From assembly GCF_029392895.1 (NCBI RefSeq), contig NZ_CP114200.1:2821001-2885000 (forward strand): a stretch of DNA of 64,000 nt. The letters are read 5' to 3'. Shown one piece after another: positions 1 through 9,026 of this stretch. The stretch's first letter is position 1. Each line of letters begins with the position of its first letter. The notes beneath the pieces are model-generated. The model did not search any database and was not told the origin of the DNA. It saw only the letters and a program-made list of their open reading frames with translations. This DNA is from Streptomyces sp. 71268. Its GTDB lineage: Bacteria > Actinomycetota > Actinomycetes > Streptomycetales > Streptomycetaceae. The translations under genes and the position numbers were made by a program.

Positions 1-1494
1 CACGTACGAGATGTCGCTGCCGTCGACCTTCTCGCCGCCCGCCGTGATCGGGCGGCCCTTGGCGCTGATGATCCCGGAGGTGACCGTGCCCGCCAGGTCG
101 TACGGGGCGCCGATGGCCACCACCGGGTCGCCGACCCGCACGGAGTCGGAGTTGCCGAGGGCCAGCGGCTTGAGCCCGGTGACGCCCTGGACCCGGATGA
201 CCGCCAGGTCGTACCCGGCGTCCCGACCGACGATCTTGGCCCGGGCGGTCTGGCCGCCGTTGAACGTCACCGATATGGCCGCGTCCGAGTCGCCCTGGTC
301 GGCCGGCTCCACGACGTGGTTGTTGGTCAGGATGTTGCCGCGCTTGTCGAGCACGAAGCCGGTCCCCGTACCCCGCTCGCCGGCGCCCTTGACGTGGATG
401 GTCACCACGCTGGGCAGCGCCCGGGCCGCGATGCCGGCGATGCTGTCCGGGTCCCTGGCCTGCTGGGTGTCGGACGGGGCCTGCGGCAGATGGATCTGCT
501 CGCTGTCGCCGGTCTCCCGCTCCAGGTAGACCCCGATGCCGCCGCCGATGCCGCCGGCCAGCAGCGCGAGCAGTAGCGCGCCGATCACCAGCGGGCCACG
601 CCGCCGCGCCGCCCGCGCCGGACCCGGCTGCCCGGCGCCGGCCGCCACCGGCGCGCGCCACGGGTCGTAGTGCTGCCACTGCGCGCCAGCCTGGGCCTCG
701 TGCCCGGCCTGCGCGGCGTACACCCCCGGCGCCTGCGGCGGGGCCGGCTGCCCGGCGGCGGGCTGGGGGTGCTGGTGCGCGGGGTACGGCTGGGGGCCGG
801 GCGTCGGGTGCGCCGGCATCGCGGTGCCGTGCGCGGGCGTCATCCCGGGGTGCGGTGGGTTCGCGTGGTGCGGGGGCACGTGGGTGCCGTGCGCCGGCGT
901 GGCCACCGGGTGCTGCACGGGCGGCGCCGGCGCCCACGGGCCCGGCTCGCCGTAGGGCGGCGTGCTGTACGGATCGGGCTCGTGCCGGGGCCTGGGCCGC
1001 TCCACCGGCGCGCCCTCGTCCGCCACCCCGGCGGGTGCGGCAGCGCCGTCCGAGGTCGTGCCCTCCGTGATCGTGCCGTCCGTGGTCGAGCCGTCCGTGG
1101 TCGTGCCGCCAGCGGCGTCGTCGGAGGTCGTGGCCGGGCGTACGTCGGGCTCCGGGGTCTGGTCCGCTGGCCGTGGGGCCTGGCTCGGCGCCGCCTTGGC
1201 CAGTTCGAAGTCCGTACCCGAGGCGTCGGGCGCCGAGGGCGCCGCGCCGGCCGTGGCGTCCGACGCCTCGCCCGCCTGGGTGCCCGCCGCGTCGCGCTCC
1301 ACGGCGGCGTGGGCCGCGTCGGTACGCGTCGGGTCCTGGCCCGCGGGCTGCTCCGGCGTGGGCTCGTCCGCCACGTGCGGGGTCTCGTCCGCCGCGCGTG
1401 GGGCCTCGTCCGCCGCGTGCGGTTGTCCCGCGAAGCCCATGTGCGGACGGCTCCACCACTTCGGCTTCGGCCTCGGGGTCTTCCCGTCGTTCAT
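1..1494 (-). CDS. HtrA/DegP-like membrane-anchored serine protease (3' end beyond left edge)
   Basis: The ATG at 1494 is preceded by a GGGGAG-type ribosome site and the frame stays open to base 1, so the C-terminus is missing. The product has about 295 residues of Pro/Ala/Gly/Thr-rich, probably disordered cytoplasmic sequence. A single membrane segment follows at about 300-318, then a trypsin-like fold. The catalytic His is in TNNHVV (about residue 391) and the Asp in GYDLAVI (about 427). The GNSGG serine motif and any PDZ domain would lie off the edge. HtrA proteases degrade misfolded envelope proteins. Its place directly downstream of an ECF sigma factor and zinc anti-sigma factor matches the mycobacterial sigE-rseA-htrA unit, so I infer an envelope-stress protease under that sigma factor. 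Confidence 0.9.
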   Translation of the reverse strand, partial: MNDGKTPRPKPKWWSRPHMGFAGQPHAADEAPRAADETPHVADEPTPEQPAGQDPTRTDAAHAAVERDAAGTQAGEASDATAGAAPSAPDASGTDFELAKAAPSQAPRPADQTPEPDVRPATTSDDAAGGTTTDGSTTDGTITEGTTSDGAAAPAGVADEGAPVERPRPRHEPDPYSTPPYGEPGPWAPAPPVQHPVATPAHGTHVPPHHANPPHPGMTPAHGTAMPAHPTPGPQPYPAHQHPQPAAGQPAPPQAPGVYAAQAGHEAQAGAQWQHYDPWRAPVAAGAGQPGPARAARRRGPLVIGALLLALLAGGIGGGIGVYLERETGDSEQIHLPQAPSDTQQARDPDSIAGIAARALPSVVTIHVKGAGERGTGTGFVLDKRGNILTNNHVVEPADQGDSDAAISVTFNGGQTARAKIVGRDAGYDLAVIRVQGVTGLKPLALGNSDSVRVGDPVVAIGAPYDLAGTVTSGIISAKGRPITAGGEKVDGSDISYV

Positions 1495-1704
1495 GCTCTC
1501 CCCACAGTTCGCCCGCGGTCCCGGCGCGGGCCGCGCTCCCGACGGGCGTGCTTCGCCACTCCCGGTCGGCGCGACCCACTGGCGATTCAATCAGGTCTGC
1601 CCGAACCCGCGCAGTGGGCCGGTCAGGCCGCGCCGTGGGCCGGCCCCGACCGGCGGGGGCCGACCCACGGCGCGTCGTGCTCTCGTGCCCGTCCTGGTCG
1701 ACGG

Positions 1705-2628
1705 TCAGCGGGGGCTGCCGCCCAGGTCCGCCCCGGCGCCGGTCAGCGGCGTCGACTGGCTGGCCGGGTGCGAGGGGACGTCCATCTGGGTGGGCGCCGG
1801 GGCCACCTGCCGCTCGCGCGCCTCGGGCTGACCGGCTGGCGAACGGGCCGCCAGCGACAGCACCGGATGGAGCAGCGGCGGTAGCGCGCTGCCCATCGAG
1901 TGCGGCGGCGCCTCGTGCGCGCGCGGCCGCACGCCGGGGTGGGTGGTCGCGGTGGGCGGCGCCGTGAGGGGCAGGCCGGTGCGCGGGTCGAGCTGCGCCG
2001 AGCGCTCGCCACTGGCCGAGAAGAACCCCATCGACCGGCGGGCGTTCTCCTGCGCCCCGGCCCAGGTGCGGTCCCCGCCGTCCGTACGCAGCGGCGTGGT
2101 CGCGGTGCCGTTGCCCTCACCCCGGCCACCGGGCGAATCCACCGCGGCGTCCAGGGGCAGCGCACCGCCGAGCGCGACGGCGGCCAGTGACACGGCGCCG
2201 GCCGCGGCGAAGGCGAACCGCCTGCTGCGGGGCAGCGAGCGGTCCACCTCGTGTATCCGGAAGCCGCGCTCACGAGGGGTCGGGGCACTCGCCGGCAGGA
2301 ACGCGAACGTTTCCTCGCGCGGGTCAAAAGGGTCCCGGTCGCGCGCCGGGCCGTCGAGCGGGGAGCGCTCGTCGTCGCCGGTGAGCGTGCCGGCGGGCAG
2401 GTTCTGGAGCCGCGCGAGGAACCCCTCGGACGGCGGGGGCGGCGCCGCCTGGGCGAACATGTTCTTCAGCCGTCGCTGTTCGTCGGCCTCCGCCTTGCAG
2501 CGGGGACACGTCGCCAGGTGCGCGAGCACCCGCTCGCGCGCATCATGTCCCAACTCGCCGTCGACCAGTGCCGCGAGGCGGTCGCCGAGGTGCTGCTCGG
2601 CGGGGGACTGACCGCCTGATCCGGTCAC
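1705..2628 (-). CDS. zinc-binding (ZAS) anti-sigma factor, membrane-anchored
   Basis: This 307-residue protein starts with a GTG that overlaps the stop of the upstream sigma gene (GTGA), so the two are translationally coupled. Residues about 10-60 form a zinc-associated anti-sigma domain with the H-x3-C-x2-C signature (HLATCPRC). A single hydrophobic segment sits near residues 135-157, followed by an Ala/Pro-rich extracytoplasmic tail. Such proteins hold a cognate ECF sigma factor inactive until an envelope or redox signal releases it. The sigma-anti-sigma-protease order matches SigE-RseA-HtrA of Mycobacterium tuberculosis, and RseA-like control is the most likely role. The tail is longer than in the mycobacterial protein and shows no recognised domain. 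The 210 bases to the next gene hold nothing obvious. Confidence 0.88.
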   Translation of the reverse strand: MTGSGGQSPAEQHLGDRLAALVDGELGHDARERVLAHLATCPRCKAEADEQRRLKNMFAQAAPPPPSEGFLARLQNLPAGTLTGDDERSPLDGPARDRDPFDPREETFAFLPASAPTPRERGFRIHEVDRSLPRSRRFAFAAAGAVSLAAVALGGALPLDAAVDSPGGRGEGNGTATTPLRTDGGDRTWAGAQENARRSMGFFSASGERSAQLDPRTGLPLTAPPTATTHPGVRPRAHEAPPHSMGSALPPLLHPVLSLAARSPAGQPEARERQVAPAPTQMDVPSHPASQSTPLTGAGADLGGSPR

Positions 2629-3446
2629 GCGATCCCTACCTCCCCGCTGAGCCCCGGCGCGGCCGGGGACACCGAGGCGACCGCGCGCTGCTCAGCGCGG
2701 GCCGATGGGGAACGGTGCTGGAGGGCCTTGCGCAGGTGCGACCGACCGCGGTGGATGCGGCTGCGCACCGTGCCGAGCTTGACGCCGAGCGTCGCGGCGA
2801 TCTCCTCGTACGAGAGGCCCTCGATGTCGCAGAGCACCACGGCGGCCCGGAACTCCGGCGCGAGGGTGTCCAGCGCCTGCTGGACGTCGGCGTCGAAGTG
2901 GGTGTCGTTGAAGTGCTGCTGCGGGGAGGGCTCGCGGCTGGGCAGCCGCTCGGCCGCGTCGTCGCCGAGCGCGTCGAAGCGGATGCGCTGCCGGCGGCGG
3001 ACCATGTCCAGGAACAGGTTGGTCGTGATGCGGTGCAGCCAGCCCTCGAAGGTGCCCGGCGTGTACGTCGACAGGGAGCGGAAAACCCGGACGAACACTT
3101 CCTGGGTCAGGTCTTCGGCGTCGTGCTGGTTACCAGTGAGACGGTAAGCGAGGCGATAGACCCGTGCGCTGTGGGTGCTGACGATCTCCTCCCAGGTGGG
3201 AGGGGTCCACGCCTGCGAATCCGCATCGGTGGCGAAAGTCGCGGTAGCTGCGGATTCGGTAGTGCGGAAACGGTCAGCGGTGTTTGTCACGGATTTCGGC
3301 TCGTCCGTCGGCCCGCGAAAGCGCCGCAGCACTCCTCGGCCACCGGTCGCAGCCGCACCTCCCCTGTCGGCTCTGGTGGTCTCCAGTAGAGCCCCTACCA
3401 TATCCACCTCGCCCGTTAGCTCCGGATAAGCAATATTGACCTGCAT
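2625..3446 (-). CDS. ECF RNA polymerase sigma factor (SigE-type by gene order)
   Basis: This 273-residue sigma-70-family factor of ECF type carries only regions 2 and 4. Region 2 includes [16 protein letters not shown], and region 4 ends in a helix-turn-helix ([19 protein letters not shown]). It directs RNA polymerase to stress promoters and is probably restrained by the anti-sigma factor encoded immediately downstream with a 4-base overlap. The ATG at 3446 lacks a good ribosome site. An internal ATG at 3401 has a GAGGTGG five bases upstream and may be the main start. Orthology with M. tuberculosis SigE is inferred from synteny with the neighbouring methyltransferase, anti-sigma and htrA genes. 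It should not be confused with S. coelicolor SigE of the CseBC system. Confidence 0.92.
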   Translation of the reverse strand: MQVNIAYPELTGEVDMVGALLETTRADRGGAAATGGRGVLRRFRGPTDEPKSVTNTADRFRTTESAATATFATDADSQAWTPPTWEEIVSTHSARVYRLAYRLTGNQHDAEDLTQEVFVRVFRSLSTYTPGTFEGWLHRITTNLFLDMVRRRQRIRFDALGDDAAERLPSREPSPQQHFNDTHFDADVQQALDTLAPEFRAAVVLCDIEGLSYEEIAATLGVKLGTVRSRIHRGRSHLRKALQHRSPSARAEQRAVASVSPAAPGLSGEVGIA

Positions 3447-3492
3447 TTGGACTTGATCGTTCAGTGCTCGCGCGATCTATCCGTCCCCTTTC

Positions 3493-3518
3493 AACGCCCG
3501 GTCCCATCTGCGGGTTCC
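3493..3518 (-). promoter_or_regulatory. candidate ECF-type autoregulatory promoter for the sigma gene
   Basis: On the minus strand GGAACC (3518-3513) is followed after 16 bases by CGTT (3496-3493). This is the usual layout of ECF promoters (GGAAC, 16-17 bases, CGTT/CGTC). It lies about 47 bases upstream of the first possible start of the sigma gene, so the sigma factor may transcribe its own operon. The call is from motif and position only. Confidence 0.5.
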
Positions 3519-3542
3519 CGAGCGCAGCGGATACAGTCACCG

Positions 3543-4217
3543 TTGCGTCAACTACGGGGACAGGAGAGGGCCATTACCGGCAACCGGCAGACGAGCTGGG
3601 CGTTCGCCGAGGCGTACGGCGTCGAGCACATCGACGACACAGCGCTGCGCTGGGCTCGCGAGCGGGCTCGGGAGGCGGGGCTGCGTTCGGTGTCCTCGGG
3701 CACGGGCGCCGCGCTGCGCCTGCTCGCCGCCACCGCCGACGCCAAGGCCGTGGCCGAGATCGGCACCGGGACCGGCGTCTCCGGCATCCACCTCCTGCAC
3801 GGCATGCGGCCCGACGGCGTCCTGACGACGGTGGACCTGGAGCCCGAGCGGCAGCAGTTCGCCCGGCAGGCGTTCCGCGCGGCGGGCTTCGCCGGGAACC
3901 GGGCCCGCTTCATCCCCGGCCGCGCGCTCGACGTGCTGCCCCGGCTCGCCGACGGCGGGTACGACCTCGTCTTCTGTGACGCGGATCGCGCCGAGTGCCT
4001 CGACTACCTCGCCGAATCGTTGCGCCTGCTACGCCCCGGCGGACTGGTCTGCTTCGAGGGCGTGTTCGCCGACGGCCGCACGGTGGAGTCGGCCGCCCAG
4101 CCGACGGAGGTGCTGCGGCTGCGCGAGCTGCTGCGCGCCGTGCGCGAGTCGACGGTGCTCCAGCCGTCCCTGCTCCCGGTGGGCGACGGTCTGCTGTGCG
4201 CGGTCAAGCGCGGCTGA
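3543..4217 (+). CDS. class I SAM-dependent O-methyltransferase
   Basis: This roughly 224-residue protein has the class I motif AEIGTGTGVSG and the Asp-containing motif VFCDADRAE typical of the catechol/caffeoyl-CoA O-methyltransferase-like family. It transfers a methyl group from SAM to an unidentified hydroxyl acceptor. No ATG fits well: I chose the TTG at 3543 because homology-like sequence begins near here and an ATG at 3447 would run through the divergent sigma promoter. The gene is transcribed away from the sigma-anti-sigma-htrA unit. The same divergent methyltransferase (Rv1220c) sits beside sigE in M. tuberculosis, which supports a conserved but undefined link with the stress regulon. 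Confidence 0.85.
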   Translation: MRQLRGQERAITGNRQTSWAFAEAYGVEHIDDTALRWARERAREAGLRSVSSGTGAALRLLAATADAKAVAEIGTGTGVSGIHLLHGMRPDGVLTTVDLEPERQQFARQAFRAAGFAGNRARFIPGRALDVLPRLADGGYDLVFCDADRAECLDYLAESLRLLRPGGLVCFEGVFADGRTVESAAQPTEVLRLRELLRAVRESTVLQPSLLPVGDGLLCAVKRG

Positions 4218-4254
4218 CCGGTCACCCTTCTCTATAGGGGGCTTCTCGCCGCGC

Positions 4255-4470
4255 CTCCCCACACCGGTCGCCACGGGCGCGTCCCCGACACCATTCGCCA
4301 CGCGCGCCGCGCCGGCCCCGCCCACTCCCCACGCCGCGCCGGGCCCCGCCCACTCCCTCGCGCCACGGGCTCCACCCATTCCCCGCGCCGGGCCCCCGCC
4401 CGCTCCCTCGCGCCACGGTCCCCACCCACTCCCCGTGCCACGGCCCCCACCCACCCCCCCGTGCCGCGAA
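4255..4470. repeat. degenerate GC-rich tandem repeat in a 730-base gene-free stretch
   Basis: Imperfect units of about 25-30 bases, each containing a CGCGCC or CGCCACGG box followed by CCCCGCCCACTCCC-like sequence, recur about six times. They lie in the gap between the methyltransferase (ends 4217) and the DUF3117 gene (ends 4945). The remainder of the gap (4471-4944) is very GC-rich and holds no supported gene. Reading frames across it are biased by composition and lack ribosome sites. Confidence 0.5.
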
Positions 4471-4944
4471 TGGCGCGGAAGCGCCCGCGGTGCCGGAGCC
4501 TCCGGGCCGTGCAATCAGCCATCGGAGCCCGGCCGGAGCGGCCGGAGCAACCGGTTCAAACCGCGCGAATACCCCGCCCCACGGGCAGAGACGAAGGTCA
4601 CGTCGCGTGGCGGCCCCACGGCGTCGTGGGGCCCGGAACGGGTGCGGGCGAGGGGTGCGGGCCGGGGGAAGCGGAGGACGGCGGGCGGCGGTTCCGGTAC
4701 CCGGCGCGGCCTCGGCGGGCGGGGCAGCCCTCAGCGGGCGGGGCGGGCGTCGGCGCGGTGCGCCGGACTCGGGACAGGCGCGGGCCAGAGAGGTCGGGCC
4801 GGGACCGGCACGGGGTGGGGCGGGCGCGGAAGTGGGCGTGGTCCGGTGCGGGGCCGGCCCCGACGGGCGGCGCGAACGCCGCTGCCCCGGCTCCTGGTTC
4901 TCACCAGTGACCGGGGCAGTGCGCATGATTCCTGTGGCCCGCTG

Positions 4945-5112
4945 CTAGCCGACGACCTTCTTCAGTGCGTCGCCCAGCGCGTCGGCCTCGTCCGGTGTCA
5001 GCTCGACGACGAGTCGACCGCCGCCTTCGAGCGGAACGCGCATGACGATGCCCCGCCCCTCCTTGGTCACCTCGAGCGGGCCGTCGCCCGTCCGCGGCTT
5101 CATGGCCGCCAT
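4945..5112 (-). CDS. DUF3117 small conserved protein
   Basis: This 55-residue protein starts at an ATG (5112) behind a GGAAGGGG ribosome site and ends in TAG. It begins MAAMKPRTGDGPLEV, continues with VTKEGRGIVMRVPLEGGG and ends near ALKKVVG, all hallmarks of the actinobacterial DUF3117 family. The function is unknown; the fold is probably a small beta-rich domain with a basic N-terminus. It is too short for many ORF finders. A counterpart (Rv1211) lies in the same conserved neighbourhood in M. tuberculosis, beside tag and the DivIVA-like gene, and the family is nearly universal in actinomycetes. Confidence 0.9.
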   Translation of the reverse strand: MAAMKPRTGDGPLEVTKEGRGIVMRVPLEGGGRLVVELTPDEADALGDALKKVVG

Positions 5113-5681
5113 GCTCGTTCCCCTTCCTGAAACCAGCTCATCGCAGCCGACAACCTAGGTGTCACCGGCATCGAACACATTGCTTCCCCGCCATTATCCC
5201 GCATGCCATGACCCGATGACCAACGGCGGCGGTCATCGCCTTCGTGCCCGACTCCCCCAAAACCACTCAATTCGGCGATCGGGCCGCGATCCCGCGCGAC
5301 GGCTCGGCCCGAACGGTAGGTCGGTTCTTTGACGCAGGTCACATGACGGGCGTGCGGATCTCCGGCATGCTGATCGCGGACCGCGGGAGCCTACACCGAC
5401 CTCCGCGCCCCGGCCGGCCGGCGTATACACGGGCTGATCGGAACGCGGCGGTCCGCGACCGGGCCACGGCGGTGGCTCCGGCCGGCCACGGCGGCTCGGT
5501 ACGGGCCGCGCGGGCCGCCGGCACCCCGCCGCGTGGCACCGCGGTCCCCGCGCGGCGACCCCGACCGGGGCGGGCCGAGGCGCGGCGCACCGTGGCCCCG
5601 GACGACGCCGCCCGTACGTCCCACGGGCCCGCGGACCGCGGGCGCGACGGACCCACGGACCCATACGGAGGGGACCCACCC
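5113..5681. other. 569-base intergenic region
   Basis: This stretch separates the divergent DUF3117 gene and the enoyl-CoA hydratase gene. Bases 5150-5240 are comparatively AT-rich and probably contain the promoter of one or both genes. The rest is GC-rich, and the plus-strand frame open through it is an upstream extension of the hydratase frame without a ribosome site. I see no further gene. Confidence 0.5.
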
Positions 5682-6482
5682 ATGGCCGACACCGTGCTCT
5701 ACGACGTGACCGATGGACTCGCGACGATCACCCTCAACCGTCCCGACGCCATGAACGCGCTCAACACCGAGCTGAAGGTGGCCCTGCGTGACACCCTGCG
5801 GCAGGCCGCCGACGACCCGGCCGTACGCGCCGTGCTGCTGACCGGCAGCGGGCGCGCCTTCTGCGTCGGGCAGGACCTCAAGGAGCACATCGAGCGGCTG
5901 CACGACGACGCGGTGCGCGCATCGGGCGCCACCATGGACACCGTCAAGGAGCACTACAACCCGATCGTCGCGGCCATCGCCGGGATGCCGAAGCCGGTCG
6001 TCGCCGGGGTCAACGGCGTCGCGGCGGGCGCCGGCGCGGGCTTCGCCTTCGCCGCGGACTACCGCGTCGTCGCCGACACCGCCTCGTTCAACACCTCCTT
6101 CGCCGGGGTCGCCCTCAGCGCGGACTCGGGCGTCTCCTGGACGCTGCCCCGGCTCATCGGCCACGGCAGGGCGGCCGAACTCATGCTCTTCCCCCGCTCC
6201 GTCAAGGCCGACGAGGCCGCCGGCCTCGGCATCGCGAACACGGTGGTCCCGGCCGCCGAACTCGCCGCCGAGGCAACGAAGATCGCCCGCCGGCTCGCCG
6301 ACGGGCCCACCGTCGCCTACGCCGCGATCAAGGAGTCCCTCGCCTACGCGGCCGGCCACGGCCTGCTCGACACGCTGGCCAAGGAGGACGAACTCCAGGC
6401 CAGGGCGGGCGCGTCGGAGGACCACCGGATCGCCGTGGACGCGTTCGTGAAGAAGGAGAAGCCCACCTTCCTGGGCCGCTGA
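5682..6482 (+). CDS. enoyl-CoA hydratase/isomerase family protein
   Basis: This 266-residue crotonase-fold protein starts at an ATG (5682) with a strong GGAGGGG ribosome site; the frame is open further upstream but nothing supports an earlier start. Crotonase signatures are visible: SGRAFCVGQDL for CoA and oxyanion-hole binding and GVAAGAGAGFAFAADYR for the second oxyanion loop. The length and the C-terminal KPTF-LGR end resemble PaaG-like 2-(1,2-epoxyphenylacetyl)-CoA isomerases or generic enoyl-CoA hydratases. The usual catalytic Glu positions are not clearly conserved, so the exact substrate cannot be given. It is monocistronic and convergent with tag. Confidence 0.88.
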   Translation: MADTVLYDVTDGLATITLNRPDAMNALNTELKVALRDTLRQAADDPAVRAVLLTGSGRAFCVGQDLKEHIERLHDDAVRASGATMDTVKEHYNPIVAAIAGMPKPVVAGVNGVAAGAGAGFAFAADYRVVADTASFNTSFAGVALSADSGVSWTLPRLIGHGRAAELMLFPRSVKADEAAGLGIANTVVPAAELAAEATKIARRLADGPTVAYAAIKESLAYAAGHGLLDTLAKEDELQARAGASEDHRIAVDAFVKKEKPTFLGR

Positions 6483-6613
6483 CCCCCACGCACGCGCCGC
6501 CCGCGCACCCCCGCGTTCCGCACCGCGCCCGCACGCCGCATCCGTACCACGCGCCGCGTACGCACCGCACACGGCGACGCGCCGGGCCCCCCGCGCCCGC
6601 ACCGCGCCCGCCC

Positions 6614-6658
6614 CGCGCCCGCCCCGCATTCGCCCCAACGGGCCGTGGGGCGGGCGCG
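6614..6658. terminator. bidirectional hairpin between convergent genes
   Basis: A 12-base perfect inverted repeat (6614-6625 and 6647-6658, loop 21 bases) lies between the end of the hydratase gene and the end of tag. A second copy of the left arm at 6601-6614 could pair with the same right arm. There is no T-tract, as is usual in Streptomyces. Confidence 0.55.
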
Positions 6659-6665
6659 GTCGGCG

Positions 6666-7283
6666 TTAGCCGCGCTGGCCGGCCCGCCGCACGTGGCAGT
6701 CGGCCAGGTGGTCGTTGACCAGGCCGCACGCCTGCATGAGGGCGTAGGCCGTGGTCGGTCCGACGAAGCGGAAACCGCGCTTCTTGAGGTCGCGGGCGAG
6801 GGCGGTGGACTCCGGCGTTATCGCGGGCACCTCCTCCGGGGTGCGTGGCGCCGGGCGGTCGGCGTGGTCCGGCGCGTACGACCAGATCAGCTCGTCCAGC
6901 TCGCCCTCGGCCAGTTCGGCGGCCACCGTGGCGTTGTGGATCACCGCCGTGATCTTGGACCGGTTGCGGATGATGCCCGGGTCGGCGAGGAGGCGCCGCA
7001 CGTCCTCGTCCGTGAACTCGGCCACCGCCTTGATCCGGAAGCCCGCGAACGCCGCCCGGAAGCCCTCGCGCCGGCGCAGGACCGTGATCCACGACAGGCC
7101 GGACTGGAAGGCCTCCAGGCTCAGCCGCTCGTAGAGCGCGTCGTCCCCGCGCACCGGGCGGCCCCACTCGTGGTCGTGGTAGGCGCGGTAGTCCTCCATC
7201 GACTCCGCCCCCAGCCCCCACGCACACCGCAGCAGGCCGTCGGGCCCCGCCTCCGCCCCCACCGAGATCCCCGTCTCGCTCAT
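6666..7283 (-). CDS. tag: DNA-3-methyladenine glycosylase I
   Basis: This 205-residue Tag-family base-excision enzyme removes 3-methyladenine from alkylated DNA. The zinc ligands of the family are recognisable: Cys in LRCAW, His in HDHEWGRP, and His and Cys in NDHLADCH near the C-terminus. The substrate-pocket segment SLEAFQSGLSW and the FVGPTTAYALMQA region are also present. The length is normal for the family. The start codon overlaps the stop of the upstream DivIVA-domain gene (ATGA), so the two are probably co-transcribed and coupled. M. tuberculosis tagA is likewise next to a DivIVA-like gene. Confidence 0.95.
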   Translation of the reverse strand: MSETGISVGAEAGPDGLLRCAWGLGAESMEDYRAYHDHEWGRPVRGDDALYERLSLEAFQSGLSWITVLRRREGFRAAFAGFRIKAVAEFTDEDVRRLLADPGIIRNRSKITAVIHNATVAAELAEGELDELIWSYAPDHADRPAPRTPEEVPAITPESTALARDLKKRGFRFVGPTTAYALMQACGLVNDHLADCHVRRAGQRG

Positions 7284-7930
7284 GCCCGCTCCCCCTCTTC
7301 CTCGCCCCGGCCCGCGCGACCCGACCCGGGCTCGGCCGCCCGCGTCCCGGGCTCGCCGCCGTCACCGTCGCCGGCGACGGGCTCGGCTCCCCCGTCAGGC
7401 TTGCCCGCCTCGTCGGACACGGCTCCCTCGTCGGACGAGACACCCCCGTCGGGCACGGCGCTGTCCCGTGGGGGCTCGGGCCGCTTCGCCACGGCCGGCG
7501 CGCTCGCGGCGGGAGCGGGCGACGCGCCACCCGCGTCGCCGGTAGCGCCGGTACCGCCGGCGCCCGGCCGAGGGGCGTCGGCGGCGCGCGCGGCGGCCGG
7601 GTCGCCTATCAGCCCGGGGCCCGCGTACGCCCTGGCGTCGGTGCCGGCGACGACGGCCTCCAGCTCGGCGATCCGGGCGTCCCGCTCGGCCAGTTCGGCG
7701 CCGAGCCGGCCGAGCGCGTCGTCCACCTCCGCCATCCGGTACCCCCGCAGGGCCAGCGGCAGCCGCAGCGCGTCGATGTCCGCGCGGTCCACCGGCCGGT
7801 CCTCGGGCAGCGGGTCGAGGAGCCGATCCGGCTGTGCCTCGGGCAGTGCCGCGCCGTCGCCACCGCCGACCACGACGAGCGTCACCGCCCCGACGACCGC
7901 GACGAGCGCGATGAGCAAGAACCAGAACAC
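7280..7930 (-). CDS. DivIVA-domain membrane-anchored protein
   Basis: This 216-residue protein has an N-terminal membrane segment (residues about 2-22) and then a short DivIVA-like motif (ALRGYRMAEVDDALGRL) near residue 60. A short coiled coil follows (ELAERDARIAELEAVV), then about 110 residues of Ala/Gly/Pro/Glu-rich disordered tail. DivIVA motifs recognise curved or polar membrane. This truncated form lacks the long coiled coil of true DivIVA, so it is more like the small Rv1209-type proteins. Its stop overlaps the tag start by four bases. The function is unknown; a link to DNA repair is suggested only by the conserved pairing with tag. Confidence 0.8.
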   Translation of the reverse strand: MFWFLLIALVAVVGAVTLVVVGGGDGAALPEAQPDRLLDPLPEDRPVDRADIDALRLPLALRGYRMAEVDDALGRLGAELAERDARIAELEAVVAGTDARAYAGPGLIGDPAAARAADAPRPGAGGTGATGDAGGASPAPAASAPAVAKRPEPPRDSAVPDGGVSSDEGAVSDEAGKPDGGAEPVAGDGDGGEPGTRAAEPGSGRAGRGEEEGERA

Positions 7931-8052
7931 GACGTCTCCCCGAGGTGCATCCGCGATTCAACAGCCTCGATCGTGCCATGCCCCACTGACACCGTCGCCG
8001 TACGCCGCAGCGGTTAGGGTCGCTGCCGGACCACGGACGAGGGAGTTAGGCA

Positions 8053-8913
8053 ATGTTGCGGCTGGGACGGCGCCGGTTCGACACGCACGAGCCGGTGATC
8101 ATGGCGATCGTGAACCGTACGCCGGACTCCTTCTACGACCAGGGGGCGACCTTCCGGGACGAGCCCGCGCTGGACCGCGTCGAGCAGGCGGTGTCGGAGG
8201 GGGCCGCCATCATCGACATCGGTGGGGTCAAGGCGGGCCCCGGCGAGGAGGTGAGCGCGGCGGAGGAGGCGCGGCGCACGGTCGGGTTCGTCGCCGAGGT
8301 CCGACGGCGCCACCCCGACGTGGTGATCAGCGTCGACACCTGGCGGCACGAGGTCGGCGAGGCGGTCTGCGAGGCCGGCGCCGACCTGCTCAACGACGCG
8401 TGGGGCGGGGTCGACCCGAAGCTGGCCGAGGTCGCCGCCCGGTACGACGTGGGCCTGGTGTGCACGCACGCCGGCGGCGCCGAGCCCAGGACCCGGCCGC
8501 ACCGGATCGCCTACGACGACGTGATGGCCGACATCCTGCGGGTCACGCTCGGCCTCGCCGAGCGCGCCGCCGCGCTCGGCGTGCGCCGCGACGCCATCCT
8601 GATCGACCCCGGGCACGACTTCGGCAAGAACACCCGCCACTCGCTGGAGGCCACCCGCCGGCTGGAGGAGATGACCGCGACCGGCTGGCCGGTGCTCGTC
8701 TCGCTCTCCAACAAAGATTTCGTCGGCGAGACGCTCGACAAGCCGGTCAAGGAGCGGGTGATCGGCACCCTGGCCACCACGGCGGTCTCGGCCTGGCTCG
8801 GCGCGCGGGTCTACCGGGTGCACGAGGTGGCCGAGACCCGACAGGTGCTGGACATGGTGGCCGCCATCGCGGGCCACCGGGCCCCGGCCGTGGCCCGCCG
8901 CGGCCTGGCCTGA
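8053..8913 (+). CDS. FolP2-type dihydropteroate synthase homologue
   Basis: This 286-residue TIM-barrel pterin-binding protein starts at an ATG behind a weak GAGTTAGG-like site. DHPS motifs are recognisable but altered. NRTPDSFYD replaces the usual NVTPDSFSD, and DIGGVKAGPGEE replaces DIGGESTRPG, losing the ST pair. DPGHDFGKN and SLSNKDFVGE occupy the later loop positions. The same replacements mark the FolP2 paralogues of mycobacteria, which are reported to lack ordinary dihydropteroate synthase activity. It may therefore not make folate. In M. tuberculosis folP2 precedes gpgS; here no glycosyltransferase follows and the next gene is convergent. Confidence 0.88.
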   Translation: MLRLGRRRFDTHEPVIMAIVNRTPDSFYDQGATFRDEPALDRVEQAVSEGAAIIDIGGVKAGPGEEVSAAEEARRTVGFVAEVRRRHPDVVISVDTWRHEVGEAVCEAGADLLNDAWGGVDPKLAEVAARYDVGLVCTHAGGAEPRTRPHRIAYDDVMADILRVTLGLAERAAALGVRRDAILIDPGHDFGKNTRHSLEATRRLEEMTATGWPVLVSLSNKDFVGETLDKPVKERVIGTLATTAVSAWLGARVYRVHEVAETRQVLDMVAAIAGHRAPAVARRGLA

Positions 8914-9026
8914 CGAGCCGCCCGCCGCGACCGGCTCCGCGCCCCGCGGCGACCGGCCCCGCGCCCCGCCGCGCGGCCCGGCGCCCTCGGGCGCGGAGCC
9001 GCCGGCAGGGGCCGGTCAGCGGGCCC

